Source: an uncultured Actinomycetes bacterium
GTDB taxonomy: Bacteria; Actinomycetota; Acidimicrobiia; Acidimicrobiales; Microtrichaceae
DNA: 50,185 nt
Reading direction: 5' to 3'
NCBI GenBank assembly: GCA_903852755.1
Contig: CAINRS010000118.1
Coordinates: 1-50,185 of the forward strand
This document shows, in pieces, positions 1 to 7,470 of this stretch. The number at the start of each line of letters is the position of its first letter. Position 1 is the stretch's first letter. The position numbers and the translations under genes are program-made. The notes below the pieces were generated by a model. That model saw only the letters and a program-made list of their open reading frames with translations. It was not told where the DNA came from and ran no database searches.

Positions 1-168
1 CACCGGAGCGGGCGGCGCCGGCGGCGGCACGACCGGAGCAGGAGCAGCGACTGGAACCGGAGCAGGCACCGGAGCGGGCGGCGCCGGCGGCGGCACGACC
101 GGAGCAGGAGCAGCGACTGGAACCGGAGCAGGCACCGGAGCGGGCGGCGCCGGCGGCGGCACGACCGG
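1..168. repeat. 66-bp perfect tandem repeat, about 2.5 copies, inside the permease gene
   Basis: Bases 1-66 and 67-132 are identical, and 133-168 repeats the first 36 bases. The array continues past the left edge, so the true copy number is unknown. Because 66 is a multiple of three, each unit adds 22 residues (Pro/Ala/Val, containing VVPPPAPPAPVPAPVPV) to the permease tail without changing frame. Confidence 0.95.
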
Positions 169-3100
169 CGATGACGCCGCCCCGGCACCGAACATCGGAA
201 CCGCTGACGGGTTCGGTGCTCCGACCGGCGCGACGACCTCCTCGACGACCTCTGGACCACCGGAGACCCCGGCGGCACCGAAGGTCGGCACCGGTGCGTC
301 GGCCGGGCCGGAAGGCGCATCCTCAAGGCCCTCCACCGGTGCGACCTGTCGCTCGAAGGCCACGCGCTCGGCGCCGAACATCGGCACACCGAGCGGACCG
401 CCGACGGAAACCTGGGTCTGTTCCTCAGCGACCGCACCGGTGCGGCTCAGATCGGTCGTCTCCATCGGCGCCGGGCGCTCGGCTCCCACCACCGGCCCGG
501 CCGACGACCCGGCCGCTGCAGCGGCACCGAACATCGGGGCTGCGAGGGCGGCGGCTGATGCTGCAGGCGCATCGACCGGGGCGACGAACGGCGGCGGCAC
601 AGCAACCGGACCGAACGGCGGCGGCATGGCAACCGGACCGAACGGCGGCGGTGTCAGCACGGCACCGACCGGGGTTGGTACCGGGGCTGGCACCGGAGCC
701 GAGGAGGGAACTGGGACGGGGCTCGCCATCGGAACATCCCGACCCGCACGGCGACGACGGCGGCGGCGGAGTTCGAGATCGCCCGTGTCGCTCACCGCCT
801 GGAGCGGTGCCACTCGTGATGCCCAGCGCGCCGGCAGGACCGCAGCGAGCACACCGACGACCACGGCGAGCACGCCCACCAGACCGATCGCGACGACCGG
901 GACCCGGAAACTGTCGAGACCCAGCGGTGCGAGCGGCACGATGGCCGCCCTGCTGAGCGCCAGGCCGACGATCAGACCGAGCGTGGCACCGACCACCGCC
1001 AGGGCGACACCCTCGAGCAGAACCATCCGGTGGATCTGGGCCCGCGTCGCCCCCGTGGCCCGGAGGAGCCCGAACTCACGGCGCCGCTCCCCGACCGAGA
1101 GCAGCAGCGTGTTGACCACTCCCACGAGCGCCTGCAGCAGCGTGAACAGCAGCATCCACTGGATCACCCTCTGGAAACCGCGGAGCAACTGGGAGCGCTG
1201 GTCGACGAACTGCGCCGGCTCGAGCACGTTGGTCACGCCGTAGCGCGCAGCAAGGTCGACGACGGCCTGACGGGCTCCCGTGTCATCGGGGTCGAGCCGG
1301 ACCAGCGCGGCGAGGTCAGGGGTGGCGGGGACCTGACGCAGCACCACGGTCCGGTCGATCACCCCGTCACCGATCAGTGCGCCCGCGCCTCGGAACACCC
1401 CGGCGACCTCGAGGAACTCCGTCCCACCGCTGGTGAACAGGACCGGCACCCGGTCACCGTTGGTGACTCCGGCGTCGGTGGCGGCGCGTTCGGACAGCAG
1501 GATCGAGTCGGTGTCGAGCCGGCTCGGGGTCGGGCCGACGAACTCGAACCCGACCACGTCGAGCGCTGCGTCGGCGTCCAGACCCGTCATCCGCAGCGGC
1601 GTCACCCCAGCGGTACCCCTGGCCAGCTGCCACCCGGTGCTCGCCTCCACACCGGGGAGCCCCTTCAGGTCGGCGAGCAGCCCACCGGGCAGGCCGCCCC
1701 GGGTGAAGGTTCCCGAGTCGACCACCAGGTCGGCGCGGACGGTGCGGTCGACCTCGGCCTCGAGCGAGGCGACGAAGGACGACAGGCACACGGCGAGCGT
1801 GACGATCACGGCGGTGGCGACCGCCAACGCGCCCGTCGTGGCGGCGGTGCGGGTCCGGCTCCGTCTGACGTCCCGGGCAGCGATCCGTCGGAGCGCTGCC
1901 GGCGGGACCGGCACGGCCCGGATCCCGCCGGCGACGACCGTCGCGAGCGCCATCGGCGTCAGTCCGAGCAGGAACACGACGACACCGGCGACGACCGCTG
2001 CCGTCGCCGCGAGCATGGTCTCCCTGCCCTGGATCAACGCGATGAACACCGCCCCTGCAGCGAGCACCGCAGCGATGGTGGCGGTCCGCAACGTCACGAG
2101 CACCGGCGGGCTCGTCGCAACCGTGGCGTCGTCGACCGCCTCGATCGGCGCGACCCGGCACACCCGGCGGGCCGGGAGCACCGCAGCGGTGACCGTCGCC
2201 GCCACTCCGATGACGACCGCCCACCCGAGCGCCTGCCACGACACGATCGACCCCGCAACGGGAATGGGGCTCCCGAGCTCGGCGAGCACCCACTCGATGC
2301 CCCGGCCGATCAGCAGTCCGAGCGGGGCGCCGATGAGCGACGCCACGACGGCGAGCAGTGCGGCCTCGACGAGCGCGGCGAGGAGCAGCTGACGGGGACG
2401 CGCACCGACGAGCCGGAACGATGCGAAGGTCCGGCGCCGTTCGGCGTAGAGGAGGGCGAGCGAGTTGGCGACGGTGACCATGCCCACGAGCAGCGCGAGG
2501 GCGGCGAAGCCGATGAGGAGCGTCCGCACGAGGGCGAAGCTCCGCGTGAGCCCGTCCTGACGGTCGGCCGCAGCCGTCTGCGCGTCGACCAGTTCGACCC
2601 CGGCCGGGAGCGTCGAGCGGATCCGTTCGGCGACCTCCGCCTGATCGGCACCGGGGTCGAGCGTGATGCCGAGCCAGTTGTCGTCGAAGGGGCGGTCGAA
2701 CAGGTCCCGGGCCTCGGCGGTCGACAACAGTGCGAGGCTCGACCCCGGCGGCAGACCACCCTCGCCTGCGGCGACCAACCCGGTGATGCGGTAGGTCCCC
2801 ACCCGGTTCCGCCCGACCACCGACACCTCGTCGCCGATCTGCAGGTTCCCGGTGGCCGCCGACCCCTCGTCGATGACCAGGTCGTCGCTGCCGGTCGGCG
2901 GACTCCCGGTGACGAGGTCGTACGGAGGCTCGGGAGCGCCGGCTGGCCAGTTGGCACCCAGGGGTTGCTCGGAGAGTCCCGGAGCGATCACCGGCCGCCC
3001 GTCGGCCCCGAGGATGACGGCGACGTCCTCGATCCGGGGGGTGACCGCAGCGACGCCGGGCACCGTCCGCACGCTGTCGGCGACCGAGGTCGGGACCAGT

Positions 3101-3354
3101 CGGCGGACCTTCTCGAGGGAGGACTCGTAGGCGACCTCACCCTCGGCGACGAGGTCCTCGGCGCCGACCCCCGTCGCAGCGAGCGTCTCGAGACCGGCAC
3201 CGACCCGGTCGAGCAGCGTCAGGGCACCTGCGAGGTAGCCGACACCGAGCGCGATGGCCACGGTGGCGAGCAGGAGCCGACGACGCTGTCTCAGCAGCGC
3301 CTGCAACGTCCGCAGCGTGCCCCTCCCGGGGCGCCCCCTGGTCCCGCCGACCAT
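1..3354 (-). CDS. ABC transporter permease, FtsX/MacB type, with long Pro/Ala-rich C-terminal tail (C-terminus beyond window)
   Basis: Membrane permease subunit of an ABC exporter of the FtsX/LolE/MacB group. Reading the minus strand from ATG 3354 gives an uninterrupted frame to base 1, at least 1118 codons. The N-terminus is basic and followed by a TM helix, then a large extracytoplasmic MacB-PCD-like domain. The first FtsX block ends in PARRVCRVAPIEAV, and a second periplasmic domain and second FtsX block end in PARWASRVAPLQAV. These duplicated endings are typical of two-FtsX-domain permeases. After about residue 865 the protein changes to a Pro/Ala/Val-rich, probably disordered tail of more than 250 residues, with several PMFGA-like motifs and a 22-residue exact repeat at the window edge. 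The tail should lie in the cytoplasm (inference). No ATPase gene is visible; it may lie further left. The ATG sits 6 bases after TACCGT, suggesting a leaderless transcript. The substrate is unknown. Confidence 0.88.
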   Translation of the reverse strand, partial: MVGGTRGRPGRGTLRTLQALLRQRRRLLLATVAIALGVGYLAGALTLLDRVGAGLETLAATGVGAEDLVAEGEVAYESSLEKVRRLVPTSVADSVRTVPGVAAVTPRIEDVAVILGADGRPVIAPGLSEQPLGANWPAGAPEPPYDLVTGSPPTGSDDLVIDEGSAATGNLQIGDEVSVVGRNRVGTYRITGLVAAGEGGLPPGSSLALLSTAEARDLFDRPFDDNWLGITLDPGADQAEVAERIRSTLPAGVELVDAQTAAADRQDGLTRSFALVRTLLIGFAALALLVGMVTVANSLALLYAERRRTFASFRLVGARPRQLLLAALVEAALLAVVASLIGAPLGLLIGRGIEWVLAELGSPIPVAGSIVSWQALGWAVVIGVAATVTAAVLPARRVCRVAPIEAVDDATVATSPPVLVTLRTATIAAVLAAGAVFIALIQGRETMLAATAAVVAGVVVFLLGLTPMALATVVAGGIRAVPVPPAALRRIAARDVRRSRTRTAATTGALAVATAVIVTLAVCLSSFVASLEAEVDRTVRADLVVDSGTFTRGGLPGGLLADLKGLPGVEASTGWQLARGTAGVTPLRMTGLDADAALDVVGFEFVGPTPSRLDTDSILLSERAATDAGVTNGDRVPVLFTSGGTEFLEVAGVFRGAGALIGDGVIDRTVVLRQVPATPDLAALVRLDPDDTGARQAVVDLAARYGVTNVLEPAQFVDQRSQLLRGFQRVIQWMLLFTLLQALVGVVNTLLLSVGERRREFGLLRATGATRAQIHRMVLLEGVALAVVGATLGLIVGLALSRAAIVPLAPLGLDSFRVPVVAIGLVGVLAVVVGVLAAVLPARWASRVAPLQAVSDTGDLELRRRRRRRAGRDVPMASPVPVPSSAPVPAPVPTPVGAVLTPPPFGPVAMPPPFGPVAVPPPFVAPVDAPAASAAALAAPMFGAAAAAGSSAGPVVGAERPAPMETTDLSRTGAVAEEQTQVSVGGPLGVPMFGAERVAFERQVAPVEGLEDAPSGPADAPVPTFGAAGVSGGPEVVEEVVAPVGAPNPSAVPMFGAGAASSPVVPPPAPPAPVPAPVPVAAPAPVVPPPAPPAPVPAPVPVAAPAPVVPPPAPPAPV

Positions 3355-3360
3355 GGCACC

Positions 3361-3366
3361 ACGGTA
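3361..3366 (-). promoter_or_regulatory. Candidate -10 box (TACCGT), leaderless promoter of the FtsX permease
   Basis: TACCGT on the minus strand lies 6 bases before ATG 3354. No Shine-Dalgarno sequence is present, so initiation at the first base of the codon is plausible. Confidence 0.45.
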
Positions 3367-3408
3367 GGTCACGGAGCGTGGCCGGCGAAAGGCGGCGGGC
3401 GTCGCCGC

Positions 3409-4527
3409 TCAGGCAGACGCGAGTTCGAGGACCTGCTCCACATCCTCGGAGCAGACCACGGCGGTCAGCGATCCGTCCTCGACCACCACCGCCCACCAGT
3501 CGCTCCCCCGGCCCATCTGGTCGACCACCTGCGCCACGGTCTCGTTCGGGTCCACCCGGGTGAGCCCGATGAGTGGCGTGGCCAGCGAGCCGACCGGCAC
3601 CTCGGCCCGGTGCGCGGGTGGGATCCTCCGGATCGACTCGCGGACCAGCACCGAGCTGATCTCCCCGCGCTCGTCGACCAACGGGACGAACGGCGCCCGC
3701 GGGTCGTGGCGCAGCGCCCGTTCCAGATCGGCGACCGAGGATCCCGCCCCGAGGGGTTCGGGCAGCGGTCGGGAGACGACCGCGACGGACTCGGCGAGCA
3801 GCTCGGGCTGGGCCTGCGCGGCGAGCCACTCCCCCCGGGCTGCCGCGAGGAGGAACAGTCCGAGCGCAGCCGTCCACAACCCGGTCCACCACGACGACCA
3901 GATGCCGAGGGCGAGTCCCCCGACGACCAGACCGACGGCGAGCACCTGCCCGATCATCGCCGCCACCCTGGTGGCCGGACCCTTGCGGCCCCGCCGACGC
4001 CACAGGAACGACCGGAGCATGCGGCCGCCGTCGAGCGGGAATGCCGGGAGCAGGTTCGACACGGCGAGCACCACGTTGATCGCAGCGAGCCACACGAGCA
4101 GCCCGAACAGGACCTCGTTGCCGTCGAGTCGACCCACGAGCACCGCCGCACCACCGCTCAGCGCGGCGATGACCCCGCTCGCGAGCGGACCGGCCGCGGC
4201 GATGCGGAACTCGGCACCGGGGTCGTCTGCCTCACCCTCGAGCTTGGCCACCCCACCGAACAGCCAGAGCGTGATCTCGACGACGCGGACGTCGTTGCGC
4301 TGGGCGACGTAGCTGTGACCGAGCTCGTGGCCGACGAGCGACACCATGAACGCGATCACCCCGACGGCCCCGGCGAACCAGTAGGCGCTCGTCGGATGCG
4401 ACGGGGCGATGTTCGGCAACGACACGAACGCGAGGCTCCAGAACAACAGGGCGCACACCGCGAGGACGCCCAGGTTCACACCGATGGGCACGCCGAGGAG
4501 CCGCCCCAGGGTCAGGTGTGTGCGCAC
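3409..4527 (-). CDS. Site-2-protease-like zinc metallopeptidase (M50) with C-terminal CBS pair
   Basis: Predicted intramembrane metalloprotease of about 372 residues. Several TM helices are visible. The zinc motif HELGH is at about residues 67-71, and the second M50 motif NLLPAFPLDGGR lies in a later helix. The C-terminal 130 residues form two CBS-like repeats, as in the SpoIVFB/Rv2625c-like branch of M50 enzymes, which can sense nucleotides or energy state (family knowledge). The start is GTG 4527 (VRTHLTLGRLLGVPIGVN) because a TACGCT hexamer lies 6 bases upstream and the preceding in-frame residues look non-coding. An upstream ATG at 4572 is the alternative. It is divergent from the malonyl-CoA-decarboxylase-like gene. 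The substrate is unknown. Confidence 0.88.
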   Translation of the reverse strand: MRTHLTLGRLLGVPIGVNLGVLAVCALLFWSLAFVSLPNIAPSHPTSAYWFAGAVGVIAFMVSLVGHELGHSYVAQRNDVRVVEITLWLFGGVAKLEGEADDPGAEFRIAAAGPLASGVIAALSGGAAVLVGRLDGNEVLFGLLVWLAAINVVLAVSNLLPAFPLDGGRMLRSFLWRRRGRKGPATRVAAMIGQVLAVGLVVGGLALGIWSSWWTGLWTAALGLFLLAAARGEWLAAQAQPELLAESVAVVSRPLPEPLGAGSSVADLERALRHDPRAPFVPLVDERGEISSVLVRESIRRIPPAHRAEVPVGSLATPLIGLTRVDPNETVAQVVDQMGRGSDWWAVVVEDGSLTAVVCSEDVEQVLELASA

Positions 4528-4533
4528 GGCGTG

Positions 4534-4539
4534 AGCGTA
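4534..4539 (-). promoter_or_regulatory. Candidate -10 box (TACGCT) for the M50 peptidase
   Basis: TACGCT on the minus strand is 6 bases before GTG 4527. It supports this start over ATG 4572, which would lie upstream of the box. Confidence 0.45.
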
Positions 4540-4589
4540 CCGCCGAGCTGTTTGCGGAGCGGCGCAGCCCACGACTCAACTGTGCGACC

Positions 4590-5312
4590 GTGCAGGACCA
4601 CCGCCCGATCGGCTCGCTCCGACTGATCGACCCCGAGGACCGTCTGGTCACCGAACTCGGACGACTCGAGCCGGTGAACCCCCCACGGGACCCCGCAGAC
4701 CTCCGCCGCCGCCTCGCCGCCGACCGACTCCTGTACGTCCTCGACGTCGACGACGAACCGGCGGTGGCGCTCTGGGTCGCGCTCACGACCACCGTCCCCG
4801 TCCACCTGGACGAGGTCATCGGCGAGCACGTGCCCGTGCTCGATCCGGAGCTCGCCGACGTGGCGGTGTTCCACTCCGTGTGGAACATCCCGGGCCGACC
4901 GGCCGTGACCGGCGCAGCACGCTCGACCATCGAGTCGGCGATCGCCGACCTCGACCGGCGCCACCCCCGGGTGGGGACCGCCGTCACCATCTCCCCCCTC
5001 CCCGGCCTCCGGTCCTGGATCGAGGGCCGTGGCGTCGAGGTTCCACCTCCGAGCCGGGAACTCGACGACCTCGCGGCGACCTACCTGCGTTCACTCGACG
5101 AGGGCGTGCCGATCGACCCCGTGGCCCGCTTCCACCTGGGCAACGGTGCACGGCTGTTGCGGATCCTCCCCGGCGCAGACCCCTCTGCGCTCGGACTCGA
5201 GCGGTCCTTCGGCGTCATGGCGAACTACCGGTACGTGCCCGAGGACCGGGCCGCCAACCGACGGTCGCTCGCCGCCGGCGTCGTGGTCGACTCGACCGCT
5301 GCAGCGGAATGA
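4590..5312 (+). CDS. Malonyl-CoA decarboxylase-like protein, catalytic domain only
   Basis: About 240 residues matching the C-terminal GNAT-fold domain of malonyl-CoA decarboxylase, which converts malonyl-CoA to acetyl-CoA and CO2. Visible family signatures are AVFHSVWNIPG, VTISPLPGLRSWIE (catalytic Ser, about residue 135) and VARFHLGNGARL (catalytic His, about 182), followed by GVMANYRYV. The usual N-terminal helical oligomerisation domain is missing, since family members are about 400-490 residues. The start is uncertain: GTG 4590 gives VQDHRPIG, whereas ATG 4518 would overlap the divergent M50 gene and adds residues that look non-coding. Both catalytic residues are kept, so activity is plausible, but the substrate may differ. 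It is followed after 34 bases by the GGDEF-EAL gene. Confidence 0.75.
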   Translation: MQDHRPIGSLRLIDPEDRLVTELGRLEPVNPPRDPADLRRRLAADRLLYVLDVDDEPAVALWVALTTTVPVHLDEVIGEHVPVLDPELADVAVFHSVWNIPGRPAVTGAARSTIESAIADLDRRHPRVGTAVTISPLPGLRSWIEGRGVEVPPPSRELDDLAATYLRSLDEGVPIDPVARFHLGNGARLLRILPGADPSALGLERSFGVMANYRYVPEDRAANRRSLAAGVVVDSTAAAE

Positions 5313-5332
5313 CCCACCGAGCCGGGCGGACC

Positions 5333-5338
5333 TAGGCT
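5333..5338 (+). promoter_or_regulatory. Candidate -10 box (TAGGCT) for the GGDEF-EAL gene
   Basis: TAGGCT lies 8 bases before GTG 5347, compatible with a leaderless or near-leaderless transcript. Confidence 0.4.
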
Positions 5339-5346
5339 GCTCGGTA

Positions 5347-7470
5347 GTGACCGCAGAGCCTCCCCCGCCGGGGCCGGTGTCGGCCGACGGGCCGGCGTGG
5401 GCCGCTGGGACCGACGCACCGACACCGGGTGAGGTGCTCGCGAACCTGGGCGACGTGGTGGTGGTGATCGCAGCGGACCTGCGGGTCGCAGCGATCAACG
5501 ACGCAGCTGCGTCCCTGCTCGGCGAACCACCCGGGGCGATCATCGGCAGGAGCGCGCTCGACCTGATCCACCCCGACGACCTCGACGAGGCGGTCGCGCT
5601 GCTGGACCGGTACCAGAGCGGGGTGGAGATCGCCCGGCCGTCGATCCGACTGAACCGGGGCGGCGACCCGACCCTCGCCGTCGAACTCATCGCCCGCCGA
5701 CTCGAGCGTGACGGCGGCACGTGGTTCGTCTTCAGCGGTCGAGTCGAGCCGACCCTCAACACCGAGGACCTCATGGACGGGGTGGGCGTCGGCATCGTCA
5801 TGTGGGACGAGTCCGGGACGATCACCGAGTCCAACCGGACCGCAGCGGCGCTGCTCGGGGACGAGCACTCGGTCATGCCCCGACGGGTGCAGGACCTCGC
5901 CGGACGCTTCTGCGACCCCGACGATCCGTCGAGCGCTCGACACCTGCTGCTCGACGACCTCGGCGATCGTGCGCATCGCCACCGTCTCGGCGTCGTCGAC
6001 GTGCACGGCGACCTCCACGTGGTCGACCTCGAGATCCGGCCGTTCCGGATGCGGTACTCCGGACGGTCGACCGCGCTCATGGCGCTCCGCGACGTGACGA
6101 GCGAGCACGCTGCCCGGGCGGCGCTCATCAGCCGGGCGACCAGCGACGATCTGACGGGGCTCACCAACCGGGGCGAGTTCATGTCGGTGGTCGACGCTGC
6201 GATCGCCGACGGTCCGGTCGGGGTCCTGTACTGCGACCTCGACCGGTTCAAGTCGATCAACGAGCGCTACGGACACGTCGAGGCCGACCGGCTCCTCCTG
6301 GAGTTCGCCCGAGAGCTCGTGGACTCGCTCCCCGCTGGGTGCACCATCGGACGACCCGGCGGCGACGAGTTCGCCGTTGCGTTCCCCACGGCCGACTTCG
6401 CCGAGCTCGCCGAGCTCGCCGAGACGATCCGTGACGCGGCCCGGCGCGCCGGGTTGCAGACCCTGCACCTCACGACGACCGTCAGCGTCGGGACCAGCTG
6501 GACCTCGGGTGGTCAGGAGCCGGACGGGAACGCCGACTCACCGAACGCCGCCGCCCTCGTCGAGGAGGCCGACGAGGCCCTGCGGAGGGCGAAGCGCACC
6601 GGGCGCGACCGAGCCGCCCACTTCGACTCCGTCATGCGGTCCTGGCGGACGGACCAGACGGCCATGGCCGCAGCGGTGCGTGAGCACCTCGACGCCGGCC
6701 GGGTCGAGATCGCCGTCCAGCCCGTGGTCGACCCGCGCACCGGCCGGGTGTCCGGTGGCGAGGCCCTGGCCCGGATCCGTGACGCCGAGGGCCAGCTGGT
6801 CCCCGCAGCCCTGTGGATCGAGGCCGCGACCCGCACCGGCCTCATCGGTGCCGTCGACGAACAGGTGGTCGACCTGACCGCATCGCTCATCGCCGAACTG
6901 CACCGGCACCACGACCGGTCGGGACGGCCGCCGGTCGACCTCCCCGTGATCGGCGTGAACCTGTCCGACAGCACGCTCGCCCGACCCGACCTGGACGACT
7001 GGCTGCTCGAGGTCCTGGGGTCCCACGGGGCCCCACTCGACCACCTGGTGATCGAGATCCCGGAGACCGTGTTCCCGGTGATCCGCGACCGGTCGGCCGA
7101 GGCGCTCCGCAGACTCAAGGAGCGAGGGGCCTGGGTGGCGATCGACGACTTCGGGGTGGGGTACGCCTCGCTCGCCGAGGTCCGCGACCTGCCGGTCGAC
7201 ACCCTCAAGGTCGACCGGTCGTTCGTGGTCGCCGAGCCCGGCACGACCCACGAGGCGATCCTGCGGGCGTCGCTCGAGATGGCTCGGGCGCTCGAGTGCC
7301 GATCGGTCGCCGAGGGTGTCGAGACCGACCGCCAGCTCGACCTGCTCCTCGGGCTCGGTGTCGACTACGTGCAGGGGTACCTGACCGGTCGGCCGCTCGC
7401 AGCCGACGCGTTCGTCGAACACGCTGCGGAGCACACCGGCGTCGTCAGCGGTCCGACACAAGCTCGGTGA
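5347..7470 (+). CDS. PAS-GGDEF-EAL cyclic-di-GMP turnover protein
   Basis: About 707 residues, no TM helix seen, so probably cytoplasmic. An N-terminal PAS domain (about 25-135: VLANLGDVVVVIAADLRVAAIN, LIHPDDLDEA) is followed by a second PAS-like region (about 140-250). A GGDEF domain follows with an intact GGDEF at residues 338-342, then an EAL domain with EAL at 472-474, DDFGVGYAS near 600, and KVDRSFV and AEGVET motifs. Intact motifs in both halves suggest both diguanylate cyclase and phosphodiesterase potential. There is no RxxD inhibitory site at the usual position before GGDEF. The 3' end overlaps the convergent acylase gene by 26 bases. GTG 5347 was chosen because residues upstream in this frame lack any domain character. 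Confidence 0.9.
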   Translation: MTAEPPPPGPVSADGPAWAAGTDAPTPGEVLANLGDVVVVIAADLRVAAINDAAASLLGEPPGAIIGRSALDLIHPDDLDEAVALLDRYQSGVEIARPSIRLNRGGDPTLAVELIARRLERDGGTWFVFSGRVEPTLNTEDLMDGVGVGIVMWDESGTITESNRTAAALLGDEHSVMPRRVQDLAGRFCDPDDPSSARHLLLDDLGDRAHRHRLGVVDVHGDLHVVDLEIRPFRMRYSGRSTALMALRDVTSEHAARAALISRATSDDLTGLTNRGEFMSVVDAAIADGPVGVLYCDLDRFKSINERYGHVEADRLLLEFARELVDSLPAGCTIGRPGGDEFAVAFPTADFAELAELAETIRDAARRAGLQTLHLTTTVSVGTSWTSGGQEPDGNADSPNAAALVEEADEALRRAKRTGRDRAAHFDSVMRSWRTDQTAMAAAVREHLDAGRVEIAVQPVVDPRTGRVSGGEALARIRDAEGQLVPAALWIEAATRTGLIGAVDEQVVDLTASLIAELHRHHDRSGRPPVDLPVIGVNLSDSTLARPDLDDWLLEVLGSHGAPLDHLVIEIPETVFPVIRDRSAEALRRLKERGAWVAIDDFGVGYASLAEVRDLPVDTLKVDRSFVVAEPGTTHEAILRASLEMARALECRSVAEGVETDRQLDLLLGLGVDYVQGYLTGRPLAADAFVEHAAEHTGVVSGPTQAR

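Noticed and set aside
1-168. CRISPR-like direct repeats
   Set aside because: The copies are adjacent with no unique spacers, and the unit is an in-frame coding repeat.
1030-4626. A very long open frame on the plus strand (about 1200 codons)
   Set aside because: Its protein is an Arg/Asp/Pro/Gly-rich shadow with no domain; the minus strand carries the clear FtsX and M50 genes.
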